Part shown: in pieces, positions 1-11,449 of the stretch
Position numbering within the stretch: position 1 is the stretch's first letter
Layout of the letters: each line of letters begins with the position of its first letter
Source of the DNA: Sciurus carolinensis
Taxonomy: Eukaryota; Chordata; Mammalia; Rodentia; Sciuridae
Direction of reading: 5' to 3'
DNA: 64,000 bases
Assembly (NCBI RefSeq): GCF_902686445.1
Contig: NW_025920106.1
Coordinates: 2,108,001 to 2,172,000 of the forward strand
Notes under the pieces: generated by a model
What the model was told of the DNA's origin: nothing
The model's input: only the letters and a program-made list of their open reading frames with translations
Database searches by the model: none
Program-made: the position numbers and the translations under genes

Positions 1-1715
1 CTCTTTCAGCATGATAAATGTTCACCATTGGTATTCTGCCCTGTGAAAATTTGCTCACCATGCCAGCAGCAGGCTCTTGTTTCATTCACTGGCTTGTGGT
101 CTGCATCTTTCAGGGGCTGGTAATAGGACTCAGCCATTTCCCAGAGGGCCTTGTGCCATAGAGGCACTAGTCTAGTCAAGGGAATGAACCTTTGAGTGAA
201 CACAGATTGGACATCTATTTCAGCACCTGAAGCTGAGTTGAAGGGCCTCTGGAAAATTCATGGCAGGAAAATTTCTGAGTGCAGCCCAGATGTAAGGCAT
301 CAGCCGAGAGGTTTGGCCCTGGCAAGTAGAGTGAGCACAGAACATCCTTCCTTGGTTGACAGCTGCTTTTTGTCCTCCATCCAACATGCTGAGTGAATGA
401 CTCCCTGGTCTCCTCATGAGCCATTACAGAAGCCACCCACCTCCACTTAGAAGACCATCTCCCCAGTTTCCAACTGTCTCCTGTTATGGTTTTCTGGGAA
501 AGGAGGGGTAACAGAGCAGACTGGGTTTGATGTTTCCAATTCAAGGAGCTCCTAAGCCAGGAAGCTGAACTGCATTCTCCCCTGCCCTGCCCTGTCAGCA
601 ACCATCATGCCCTGTGGCTGCTAGGACCCTAGGCCAGTTGCCTGACTCAGCCAAATCTCGGGTGTGCCCATACCTGGAGGAGTGGTTTGATAAGGCAATG
701 CCGCAGGGGCTGATGCTAAGCTGGGTGACCCACGTGCCCTCATGCAGCCCTCCATCCCTGCCTGTTCCTCTAGAGCTCGTGGGGGTTCACTGCCCACAGC
801 TGGAGCTAGGTTACCAGGCTGTCATGATGCCCCGTGCGGTCAAACCAGCACAGCACCACCTAGCAGGCTAGAAATGTGTAGTGCAAGCTGTCAGGATTTA
901 GCGGGGTCCCCTGTCCTGCCTGGACAAGGAGCAATCCAGGGTCTGCTCAGCTGCACCCGGCATAAACCATAGGTCCTCTTCAATGGGTCAAGAGCTTAAG
1001 ATCACCTCTCTTGAAACATCAGGCCCCTGACCCACTCTCCCTTCCTCTTTCCTCTTACCATCACTGTGTAGCTGGTGCTTGTTTTGAATCTCAGTCTGAA
1101 GCAGGCAGAACCAGAAATGTCTCCAGTTGCCATGGGAACGTGGCCACCACACTGTCATGACGCCCCTATGTGTCCTCAGATGCAGTCTGCGGTGAAGAAA
1201 CGAGGTATGGAAGTCACTCTTCAACATCCAGATGGCCCAAGACCCAGAGAAAGCCTCTGGGGAGAGAGAGAATGTGCCTTCTCCTACCAGATCCTGGAAC
1301 CTGCGCCCCAGTTCACACCCACCATTCCTGAAGCCCGACCCTTCCACTTTGAATAGAGTATCTCTCCCATCTTTTGCTCTCAAGGCACAGGAGAACTGGA
1401 AACTTTGTGAGGCCATTTGAGAGTGGAATGGATTGCAGTTCAATGTTTGAGACATCCTGGATATGCCTTTCAGTCACTTATCTCCCTCCATTGAATCTTG
1501 AGAGAAAGAGCTGCAAACGTAACTAGTGGCAGATGGATATTTCATGAGGAATTATATTTTCTCCCAACAAATATTGGTCCTGGGAAACCATATCCCATGA
1601 GCCATCACCACTTCCCCTTGCCTCTTTAGATTTACTGACAGCATGTGGCTGAGTTTCTGAGGCATTCCCTAATTTAGAGAAAAACTTTGCCCAGGAGAAA
1701 CACCTTCCTCTACCT
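1..1715. repeat. Paralogous low-copy block, copy 1 (runs off left edge)
   Basis: GC-richer sequence with no recognisable protein. Positions 1-470 align by eye with 3879-4330, sharing for example the run ggcttgtggtctgcatcttt. Positions 1624-1712 align with 4345-4434, and about 190-790 aligns more weakly with 63405-64000. Copy 2 lacks the part between about 470 and 1620, whereas copy 3 retains at least the beginning of it, so a deletion in copy 2 is the simpler reading. Short open frames exist but none is shared between copies in one frame. The block begins before the window. It may be part of an old gene or lncRNA duplicate, but I do not recognise the family. Confidence 0.7.
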
Positions 1716-2245
1716 CCCCCATCAATGAGATGGTAAGCAAGATCCAGCACCTCCACTGGGTTATGCCTTTTACCCAGATATCTCTAGGTTAGAAATTTTC
1801 CAAGGAAAATGCCAGAAGGAGAAAGAGGAGTGAGAAAGAAATCAACAGATTGTGATTGGAATGGCTAGGGACCCAGGTGTGGATGATCCCAGAAATCTCC
1901 CTTCCCACTAAAAACCTGAGCATATTCCTATTCCCACATAGGCCTGCCTCTCCCCCTGCCTCCTGGCCTCCATGCTCACTGACATCATTTTCTTCCCAGG
2001 GATCACCTACAAGCATTTACCTCCATCAATAGACAGCAATAAGCCATTCCCCTCACGACGCACTCCTAGAATTTGGGTCTTGATGTGCACAAAAGATTAC
2101 TTGCAGGATTGCTGTGAAAAGGAAGATGAAGAATTCCTTAGAACATGTTTTGGGTTTGTCTGGGGTTGGGCTTTCTGCCAGGGAATTTGACAGAGTTAGA
2201 CCTCTAGAAGATCAAGAGGGTACCTCAAGGGGATTCCTCCAGAGT
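1716..2245. other. Low-copy sequence, no feature recognised
   Basis: Moderate-GC sequence between the first paralogous block and an ID SINE. No transposon, RNA gene or convincing open frame is seen. A gtaagc donor-like site near 1731 follows a pyrimidine-rich tag acceptor-like site near 1628, but all three frames between them contain stops. Confidence 0.5.
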
Positions 2246-2247
2246 TG

Positions 2248-2345
2248 AAGAAACAGCTCATTTGTGAGAGTGCTCGCCTAGCATAGGAAGGGCAGTGGTT
2301 TGAATCCCCAGTGCCTCAGATGAAGAGTAAAAAGTAAAAATACTC
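2248..2345 (+). mobile_element. ID-like SINE (sense)
   Basis: A tRNA-derived SINE body starting near a cagctcatttgtgagagtgc A-box-like stretch, followed by a ggtttgaatccc B-box-like motif near 2300 and a short A-rich tail around 2325-2342. It is a diverged member of the rodent ID class. Any Pol III activity is unlikely because of the divergence. Confidence 0.7.
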
Positions 2346-2679
2346 CTCTTTTGAATATGACAACCCTCCATTGTCTCAACTTTTTCTCATAACTTCATCA
2401 AATGAATCAGCACAGTTGAAAAAGTACCAGTTGGACATGCAAGCCTTTTCCAATCAGACTTTCAGCATGGAGCTGAGGTGAAAGTTAGCAGTACTTTACC
2501 GGTCACCTGGGTTTCTTAAGAAATGTTGTTCCATGAGGTGAGTCAACTCCCAAAAATGCATAGATTATATTTTTCTCATGAGTATGCTCATGGGGGTATA
2601 TACTCAGCAAGTTCTTGAAAAAGACGATGCTCACCAGGTGGCAAAGGCAGGAAATTCCAAGTGACAGCTGCACTATTCT

Positions 2680-4435
2680 TTGTCAATGACCAGGCTTCTG
2701 GGGCACACTCCAGACTCTGTGCAAATGAAATGGACTCACACACATCAGCACTTTTCATGTGAACCACAATGTCATCTGAAAAAGGAAGAGGGGAGGACCA
2801 AAGACAGCTGCCCTTGGACCTGGCTTTTCTCAGTCAGATTTTCTTTGCATCATGTTGCAAATGACTTGAAGTCAAAATGTATGGTTTGGGGATGAATACG
2901 TGTTAGCTCCTGCTGATAGCATTCAGGAGGAACAGGGGGAGTTTGCAACCTTGTCTCCCAGTATCATTGGAGGTCCAGTGTCAAGAGGAATGAAGCCCTT
3001 TTATATAGTGTTGTTAATTTTGATGGAGGATCTGAGGAGATGCAGTGTACAATTGGGTGAAGGATATGGTATTCTCATGTGCACCATGGTTCTGTGAATG
3101 AGTCGATTATGCTTTGCAGGGTCAGAAATGACACAAGAAGCCCTATTTGAAAGAGGTCACACTGAAAGAAGAAAAACAGAGACATTAGGCCTGTGGCATG
3201 TTGGTGGTAGAAGTAAGCAAGTCCATGAAATCAAATGGATGTTAAAATTTGACAAAACTTGAGGATACACTTTTCCTGCTCACTAAGGTCTAGCACAATT
3301 TTGAATGTTCTTTAATGTATTCTGTTTTGATATTTAGGTTTTGCTCATGTTTGGTCTTCACTTTTTCTTTTCAGCAGGATGATTTTGATAAAATTTCTGA
3401 TATTGAGTTTCACTCTTGATTTAAAGAACCATGCTTCAGTGCTGCATATGCCAACATGAAGTCGTTCACATTTCAGGTTAATGAAGTAGGTGGTGTAGTG
3501 TAAGGAAAACATTTCCTCAGAGCTCTTGTGCTGAAAAAAACTAAAATTAGCATATATATCATCAGCTATCCCTTGCAAGCAACAGGAAAGGGCCAGGAAT
3601 TGGCAAGGGCATTGATGTCCTTGCAAGGGGAATTAGGATCAGTCATAATGAATGCTTAATAATGATCTGGCACTGAGGACCTTCTGTATCAGTACAGTGC
3701 ATCAAAGTTGAAAAAATGTCCTGAAATTTGGGCATAGCCCTTCAACAATGACCATTTTGTTAGTGTCTCTTCACTGAAGTTGATATTCAGCACCAACACC
3801 CTCTGGTTTTCATGTCCCCCAAAAGTCCTGACTCTTCCTTTTTGAGTATTCAGCCTTGAGGCTCTGTGCCATTGCTCTTTCAGTATGATGTATGTTCACA
3901 TTTGGTATTCTGCCCTGTGAAAATGTGCTCATTGTGCCAGCAATAGGCTCTTGTTTCATCCACTGGCTTGTGGTCTGCATCTTTCAGGGGCTGGTAATAG
4001 GACTCTTGGCCATTTCCAGAGGGCCTTGTGCCACAGAGACACTACTCTTGTCAAGGGAATGAACACTTGGGTGAGCACAGATTGGTTAGTTATTTCTGCA
4101 CCTGAAGGTGACTTGAAGGACCACTGGAAAAATCATGGCTGGAAAATTTCTGAGTGCAGCCCAGTTTTAATGCAGCAGCCAAGGTGGTTTGCTCTGGCAG
4201 GTGGAGTGAGCAGAGAACATTGCTTCTTGCTTGACATCTCCCTCCTGTCATGCATCCAACTTGCAGAGCGAATGTCTTCCTGCTCTCCTCATGAACCATC
4301 ACAACACACACCCACCTCCACTTGGAACACCTTTCCCTTTTTCTGTTTAGATTTACTGACAGCATCTGACTGAGTTGCTGAGACATTCCCTAATTTAGGG
4401 AAAAATGCTTTGTCCAGGAGAAACACCTTCCTCTC
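2680..4435. repeat. Paralogous low-copy block, copy 2
   Basis: The 3879-4330 part is a close relative of 1-470, and 4345-4434 continues as a relative of 1624-1712, so about 1.15 kb present in copy 1 is missing here. The left part resembles the region at 59-60 kb: 3506-3620 aligns with 59943-60055, sharing the order of a ttgcaagcaa core, a purine-rich stretch and a cattgatgtcc or cattcatgtcc end. The stretch at 2797-2845 resembles 59187-59225. No frame is conserved among copies, so a non-coding or pseudogene nature is inferred. Family unknown. Confidence 0.65.
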
Positions 4436-4443
4436 CCTTGCTT

Positions 4444-4850
4444 GTGGGGGTAACAGGATAGCTCATTCACAGGTAAGCACCACAGAGTCAGGACCTCCTG
4501 ACTCTTGGAGTTCTGTGGAAGCAGGCTGGTGTTGGGCAGACAGCATAGTTATTTATTGCAGAAGCATGTATACATTTTATAAGTTTTTTGCCCAATCACA
4601 ATGTGCCATGGTGGATCAGACCACCAGACTCCTACACAGGTTCCCTTGGTAACACTAGGTCATCTTGGGGCAATTGTTTATATTCCTAGTATGGAGAAGC
4701 AGAATGCTCCTCTCTGCAAGTTTGCACATTTCAGACATTAACTGCTGTGAGACAAGAACTAGGACTTCTCCCAACATTGCATCACATTTCATTGAAGAAA
4801 AACTAAACATTCTTCCAATGAAGAATAGTGGTAGCACAGATACATACAGT
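4444..4850 (-). mobile_element. Possible solo LTR, antisense (weak)
   Basis: Similarity to the first paralogue block stops near 4435, and the next 400 bp have LTR-like features when read on the minus strand: a ttttataagt stretch and a polyadenylation-like tttatt near 4552. Neither terminal inverted repeats nor a target duplication was found. Unrelated unique sequence is an equally fair reading. Confidence 0.25.
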
Positions 4851-6136
4851 GCTTCCTGATGTTTTCACAGATGAAGTCAGTAGTATGGACACATGATGAA
4901 AAGAGGAGCCAGGGGACTCAATGGAGTGTCAGCACAGACAGGCTGCTGCCAGATAAAATCCAGAAATACTGACTTTTAGAATGAGAAAACCATCCACAGG
5001 AGGAGGAATCCACAGCTGTGCCAGGGAAATCTGGGTGAGTGGAAGATAAAACATTCCCCTCTAGTCAGCTGAGAATCCCACCAAACCAATTAGTTAATGC
5101 AGATAAGTATTGGACCACAAGCCATGCATGTTGGTCAAGTTCAGTGGGGATTTGACACTGAAACCTCACCACTGCCTAGGCACATCACATGGAGGAAGTT
5201 ATACCCCAAAAGGACCCACACCTAAGAGGGAATCCTTCTAAATGTGTGCAAAACCTCAGCCTATTAACCCACACAACATGAGAAAACAATAAGACCCCTC
5301 CAAAATTTTCATAGTTCCCCAATAATGGCATCCAAGGACTCTTTTTTTCTAACATCCACTATGAAAATAAACTGTAAAACTACTGATTGTCCCCTAACCA
5401 CAAAGGTCCTATTCTAGAAGGTTGCTATTTGGTTAAAAGTTATATGTGAGACTCATTTGAGACTATTATGTGCCTCAACATAGACAATGATTTCAAAGGA
5501 AGATGGAAGCTTTAACCTTGGCATTAATGACTGGTAGTGTGGAATTATAATTTTGCATTATTAGGAATAACCATTCATGGACATGAATGAGATCAGTGGC
5601 AATCACAGTAACATATGCTCATAATTTTAACTGTTTATTCAATAAGTCTTATAGTTAATGTTTTATCACTTAGTGAGGTTTACCAATGAAAACACAATGT
5701 TCAGAAAAAAATGCTTCAATTACTAGAATAAAACTCACATTTATGTTGTCATGATTTTGAATGTTATTTTCAGACCCATTAGATAGCATTAGATCTATAT
5801 ATTAATTTATGACATTTAGATTCTTAAAGAGTTTTCAAAAGATCATTTCATTTGAAGTAATTTACATTCTGGATGTGAGGAAAACTGAATGAAACCATGA
5901 ATTCAAACTCCAATGTTTACATAACTGTGACTGCTTATTTTCAGTGCCACTAAACCCTTCCTTCTCTTCCTGTAATGTTACATCTAACAGTACACCTGTT
6001 CATAAATGGATAGTTTACTTAATTTACTTAGTACTCCTGGAAAGAGTAGCAGTCTATCAAATTAAAGCTAATAATAGGCTTTATACTGGATCATCATTTA
6101 CTTTAGAAACTATCTTATTGTGCTGTATTTCTGTGT
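4851..6136. other. AT-rich sequence, nothing recognised
   Basis: No transposon, RNA gene, CpG-rich segment or conserved-looking frame is visible. Some may be ancient repeat remnants beyond recognition by eye. Confidence 0.5.
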
Positions 6137-6138
6137 GC

Positions 6139-6172
<34 letters not shown>
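6137..6172 (+). repeat. (GT)n microsatellite
   Basis: An almost uninterrupted run of GT dinucleotides of about 18 units, ending in tatattc. Likely length-polymorphic. Confidence 0.95.
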
Positions 6173-6174
<2 letters not shown>

Positions 6175-6294
6175 TCATGTTTTTTGATTTTCTCCAGGGA
6201 CTTTTGCAACCTTAGCAATTACTCTGTCAATGAATGATATTGCCACACCTATTGTACTTTAAAACAGAGTCACTCTAAATTGTTCAGGGTATCA

Positions 6295-6366
6295 ATCATG
6301 CCATTCACCCATCTCAGCCTCCTAAGAAGCTATGTTTATGTGTGACCAACTATACCCAGCAAATAT
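6295..6366 (-). mobile_element. B1-like SINE fragment (antisense)
   Basis: Carries the antisense signature of the 5' half of a B1-type SINE: a catctcagcctcctaagaag stretch followed by a variable block and actatacccagc. Only about 70 bp remains, so the subfamily is uncertain. Confidence 0.55.
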
Positions 6367-7551
6367 TTAATACTGTATGCATGCTTCTCTTGATGGAGAA
6401 CTTCAAAACTCATCAGGGAAAAACTACATGTCAACAGGTTTAATGCATAAAAAAACTCAAAGAATTATCCCTCCAGAAAGTTAAAATTTACCAGAAATAA
6501 ATTTTTAAAAATATCCACAAAATATCCAAATTCATGGTTTACTATTCTCTCCTTGTAATAATTTTTCAACATGCTCTGTTCATCAATGTTGTTTTCCAAA
6601 TGACTGATACTTCTTCTAATTTTTCAATGAATACCTTCATATCTAAATTTTTTTTTTTTTACTATTCTGACAAATTGATTTTCTTCTTTAGAAGGCAAAC
6701 TATTTGTTCAGTCCTTCAAGACTATGGTTATCCTTCCTGATATAGTGTTTCCGCCCCTTGGGGCTACCTTAGAAACCCAGCAACTATTCTACTTAGGACC
6801 TAGCAAATTGACCTGTTAAAATTTTCTATACAAATCTAATCCATTTGCTCCCAGATTGTTTGGGATGCTTTTTATATCACTGAAGTGTCAACAGTTTTAA
6901 TTATTTGAACCAATAACTGAATAAGTTTTTGGTGAGAGGTAGTTGAGAAAAAAGGTGCCTTTTCTGGAAGTTGGTATAAAGAGAGGCTTAAGGAGTGAGA
7001 TTATCAGCCAGAGGCAGGAAATGGTAAGAACAGGGAAGGCTGTAGCATGACACAGAGAAAAGCACCAAATGGACCCATATTTGTATGACCATACAGGGAT
7101 GGGTGAGGAGTAATGACAGAGAAAAGCACATGCAGGAAAAGGTATAGAGGTTGATGGCTGCATATGCAGAGTAGTTAAAGCAATATCAATGCTGTGGGTG
7201 GTAGACATGAAGGGCCTTTGTGTGAATACAGATGAATAATGAGAATGCAACAGTGCATTGTGACATTCATGCAGGCCTGAATGGAGGGAGTGTTTCCAGA
7301 AATACAGAGGATAGACAACTTTCAGTGACCTGCATAGAATTAAGTTTAATTAAATGAACAAAGTTTAAGAAGCAGGACCAGCTGAATTGCTTCCTCTGTT
7401 TCCATTGCATTTCTTTCCAGAGTTAACTAGCTCATTTCCCCTTCCTGTTAGCTATTAAAAAACAATTTCTAGAGCTTTGGTCTTGATTCATTTCATTTTA
7501 CTTTCTTTGTTTGGATTATTCCTACTACAATTTCTTCCTATTCAGTAGTAG

Positions 7552-8055
7552 TGAAGCCAGAATTAAGGACAGGTAGTTAGTGTAGAAATAGGAAATCAGG
7601 TCAATTCGAGGAAATGAAGCCATGAAGCCATCTGCCTTTGGAAGTTGGAGACTGCCCCTGGAAGAATGGAATGTCAAGGATTTCCGGAGTCCATTGATTA
7701 CCAAATTTACCTGCCTTTATCAAGGACTGCAAGCATGGAGCCGCTAATTAATGCCCCCTGGGACCTTGCCTTCCTGAATCACCTTGGCCCTCCCCCTGCC
7801 CATGGCTTCTCACTTAATGCAAAACCAGGCCTAGTCACATAGGCAGGAAGGAGAGAGAGATAAGGGGTGAAAGAACTGGAGAACAAAAGAGACTTTAACC
7901 TATAAAAGATGTAGGGTGCGCTCACTTCTTGGGACTTTAGAACATCAGCTATGGCCCCCTTCTTCCTCCTGGGAGAAGTCTGTATTATTCCCTTTAAATA
8001 AAACCTGCTTAATATGCTTGCCTTGGTGTTCTTCTCTAGTGTTCAATCTTCAACA
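7552..8055 (+). mobile_element. Solo LTR, family A (ERV class I-like)
   Basis: A 504-bp unit that begins tgaagcc and ends caaca. It has promoter and processing signals in LTR order: a tataaaag box at 7901-7908 and an aataaa signal at 7997-8002, followed by a GT-rich stretch. Flanking tetramers gtag and ttag differ at one base, compatible with a decayed 4-bp target duplication. Its first 190 bp recur inside the provirus at 34909-35090, and its terminal 40 bp recur inverted at 38255. No internal retroviral sequence adjoins it, hence a solo LTR produced by LTR-LTR recombination. Confidence 0.75.
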
Positions 8056-8194
8056 TTAGAAGGAGCAGAACTCGTCACCAGGTAAACAGTGGTATCAGTA
8101 GTATCTTAAAATACATATATTTGGTACCAGATATATAACCCAGGAGACCTATATGACTGAGCCTCATGCACAGCATTATTTACTTTCTGTTAAC

Positions 8195-8345
8195 TGACTA
8201 ACTGACTGACTTATTTATTTCTGAGATAACTTCTTGCTAAATTTATTATGGCTTCACTCTATGCTGAGGCTGGCCTAGAACTTGTGATCCTCATATACCA
8301 GTCTCTGTGTTCACTGTGATTTCAGTTGTGTCATTTTACTTGGCT
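8195..8345 (-). mobile_element. B1-type SINE (antisense)
   Basis: Antisense B1 signature: ttatttctgagataactt, then a gaggctggcctagaacttgt stretch, then gatcctc and a diverged end around tttcagttgtgtcattttac. Old and diverged. Confidence 0.6.
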
Positions 8346-9940
8346 AGAAAAATAATTTTTGCATCTTCCTTGTTTTGTCCTTTTCCTTTCCACAGAGATA
8401 CACTCAGAAAAAAAATATTTGTGTTTTCACTGGATCTGGTTATGACTGAACTAACATGAACCTGCTCTTCATTTAGACTTCCTCAAGGCAGTTCCCTCTC
8501 TTGCAAATCAGAATGTGGTCCATGGGTCAGGAGCATTGGAAACATCGTTAAATGTTTTAGAAACATGGACACAAAAACCTGTTGAGTACAATGTGCATTT
8601 TGAACATGGTCACCAATCTTTGATTTACTAAAGTTTGAGCATTCTTGGATATAACTACTCTTCTACCAATTCCTCTAACATAATTTGCCTATTTAAATAT
8701 TCTCATATTTTGTTCCCCAAATTGTAGGTGTATTAGTATTCATAATCTTTAAAGTGAACATTTTATCAGGTTATAGTTTGCTGATCCTTTCATAGTAGTC
8801 CTACCTTTGTTCATTTCCAGAATATATTATTCTGCACCATATTTACTTTCAAGGAAGTCAGAAGCTTTCACAGAGCAATAAATTATATACATCTTTGGTG
8901 GATCATATGTGTTTATATTTATTTATGGAAAATGAAATATAGCCCTGTATGATGTGGCATGCATTTCTTAATTACTTTCCAATATTACAAATAGAATAAT
9001 TATTGGAAAATTTTACTCTGTCTCTCAGACTAGTGTTGCTACTGGAAACTCAGTTTTTTCTAATGCTGTGCTCTTCCACTTTCTAATGTTTAACCTGAGT
9101 TTACCTCCCTTCAAAATGTGCACCCATTTTTTTTGCTTTCTTTTGTTGTCTGTGATATTTAGCTTTCTTATTCTTTGTTATGTCTTCTCCTCTCCCCTTT
9201 TTTATTTACCAACTTTCCTCTGATGTAAGCTATGGGAAGTCATCCTTATTTAGCAGAATCAGACTAGACTGAGCCATGGTATGCAGAGGCCTGATTTACA
9301 GTAACTAACAGGCACAAAAGTCTATCCTAGATTACAAGGAAGCATGTGGTACTGCATTTCCAGTGGTTCCCTGTCTACTTCTGGAATATCTCCCCTAAGA
9401 GAATGACTTCCCTCACTCCACTCTATCCTGTTGATCACAGAAGAAGCTCCTCCAGTTCTTAACCCCCTTTATCTGTGCATTAAAAATAAAAGATAGTTGG
9501 GTGACTCACTGTTGTTAGAGGTCAGAGATGGTATGGACAGACCTGTCATGCCCCCTCTCATTTAAAAAGTGTATTGACTCTTGTGTGTTTCTTTAGTACA
9601 TAAACTTTTGGGAAATAGACTGAAAAACAGCCAACATCCTCCTCCAGCAGTTTACCCTTTCCTCATCCACATGGGATATGGCAGAGAGGACATCCACAAT
9701 AAGAAGATCAAGAAATAGAATTCAACTCCTTTATTGACATTCTCAATTTAATCTGTTGCTGAAACTTAGTAAGATATGTCACTTATTACCATCACTCTTT
9801 TTTCTTTCTATATGTTTATTATGTTTAATTCTTCAACTCTTAGAATCTACTAGTACCCATGTTTCAAATAAACATTATAGCCAATGTGGTTCTTACCTTC
9901 TATAGGTTCTTTTAAGCCATGTTTTTCTCTTTAATATGCA
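8346..9940. other. AT-rich sequence, nothing firmly recognised
   Basis: No reliable feature. The slightly GC-richer 9250-9700 part has an attaaaaataaaag stretch and could be a worn LTR, but no ends or target duplication were found. Confidence 0.4.
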
Positions 9941-10663
9941 TCACCAGATAAATGACCATGCATTTCTGAGGAAGACTCAGAGAGATGCCCTGGCAAAATT
10001 AATATCAATAATGAGGTACATAAATAAAACCAAGAATCAGGAGTTGGGATGGCATCAAATTAAAAAGCTTCTACACACCAATGGAAACAATTAATAACAT
10101 AGAAAGTAAGTCTACAGGATGGGGAAAGATTTTTGCCACCTTATTGTCAAATATGGGATTCATGTCCACAATATTTATAATCTCACAACACTTATCTCCA
10201 AATAACAAATGACCCAAGAAATAAATGGACAAAAGAACTACAGAGATATTTCTTTTAAAAAGAAATGCAAATGCAATAAGTATATGAAAAAAAATGTTCA
10301 ACATGTCTAGCAGTAAGGGAAATACAAATCAAAAGTACATTGAAACTTTACTCTAGTCAGAATGTCAACTATTAATGAATGTTAACAGGGATGCAGGAAA
10401 AGGTTCACTCATCTGTTGTTGATGGAACTGCATATTAGCAACATCACCCTGGAAAGCATTATAGAGAAACTTCAAAACAATAGTAATGGGACCACTGTAT
10501 AATCCAGTTATCTCAGATACTGATACATATTAAAAAGATCTAAAATAAGCATATTATATATTGGTAGAAACATAATGTATGTAGCAGCACAATTCAACAT
10601 AACCAGGCAATGTAATCAGTCTAGGTATCAATCAGCAGATTAATAAACTAACAAACAATATAT

Positions 10664-10735
10664 ATACACACACACACACACACACATATACATATATGTA
10701 TGTAAAGGAATATATGTGTGTGTGTGTGTGTATAA
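10664..10735 (+). repeat. (CA)n then (TG)n compound microsatellite
   Basis: A run of alternating CA units around 10668-10688 is followed by a tatacatatatgtatg spacer and a TG run around 10713-10732. The CA and TG halves are mutually complementary and could fold into a hairpin. Confidence 0.9.
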
Positions 10736-10774
10736 ATGATCTTTAAAAAATATTTTTATTTGTAGATGAACACA

Positions 10775-10870
10775 ATATCTTTATTTTTTTTCATGTGTTG
10801 CTGAGGATCAAACCCAGTTCCTCACATGTGCCAGGCAAGTACTCTATAACTAAGTTACTATCACAGCCCC
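10775..10870 (-). mobile_element. ID-like SINE (antisense), nested in L1
   Basis: Antisense ID signature: gctgaggatcaaacccag (B-box complement), then cctcacatgtgccaggcaag, then a diverged A-box complement ending cacagccc. The host L1 resumes directly after it. Confidence 0.8.
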
Positions 10871-11449
10871 TGTAATGAAGTTGTACTAAGTCATAAATGA
10901 GAATGATATCATGGCATTTTCTTGTAAATGAATGAAACAGAAAAATATATCATGCTAAGTAAAGTAGACAAGAGACCTAGAAAGTAAAAGGTTTCTGTCA
11001 CTTGAAAAATGTTTTCTGTCATTTGAAGAAGCTAGACAAAAATAAAGGGTAAAAATGGAGAATTTATGAAAAATAAAAGAGAGAACAGATGAGTAGAAGA
11101 AATGAATTAAGGCTGGAAAGAGGAGGGAAAGCAAAGAGAGCAATGGTGGAATGAATCTGAACAAACTTTCCTGTATGCACATGTGAAAATGACACTGTGA
11201 CTTTGATCGTTATGTATATCCATAAAGCACAAATTAAGACAACTATAAACAAACAGAAGAATGATCTGTGGACTAAAGGAAGGTAATATCAGGAGGGGGG
11301 TTGAAAAGGAATGAGAAAGTATTGGGCACTTAATTGGAGAAAGTTTTATTCCATGCTTTATAATTATGTCAAAATTAACCCTGATCTTATGTACAACAGT
11401 AATGAACTAAGGAAAAGAATTAAACCACAATAAAAATCTACAAATACTG

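Larger units (their letters stand above)
9990..11430 (+). mobile_element. L1 3'-end fragment (ORF2 tail and 3'UTR), interrupted
   Basis: From about 10010 the sequence follows L1 ORF2, with the aaaaagcttctacacacca landmark near 10060 and the ggggaaagatttttgccacc landmark near 10120. It continues through the diverged C-terminal region. It is interrupted by a CA/TG microsatellite (about 10665-10735) and an antisense ID SINE (10775-10870), then resumes at about 10872 with the atatcatgctaagtaaa landmark and a 3'UTR-like purine-rich stretch. 5'-truncated, no coding potential left. Confidence 0.8.

Noticed and set aside
1628..1732. Possible exon with acceptor-like and donor-like ends (and a counterpart at 4349-4471)
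   Set aside because: All three frames contain stops and the splice motifs are short; a non-coding exon remains possible but cannot be supported.
9250..9760. Possible ERVK-like LTR
   Set aside because: A TATA-like attaaaaataaaag is present, but no termini, second copy or target duplication could be found.
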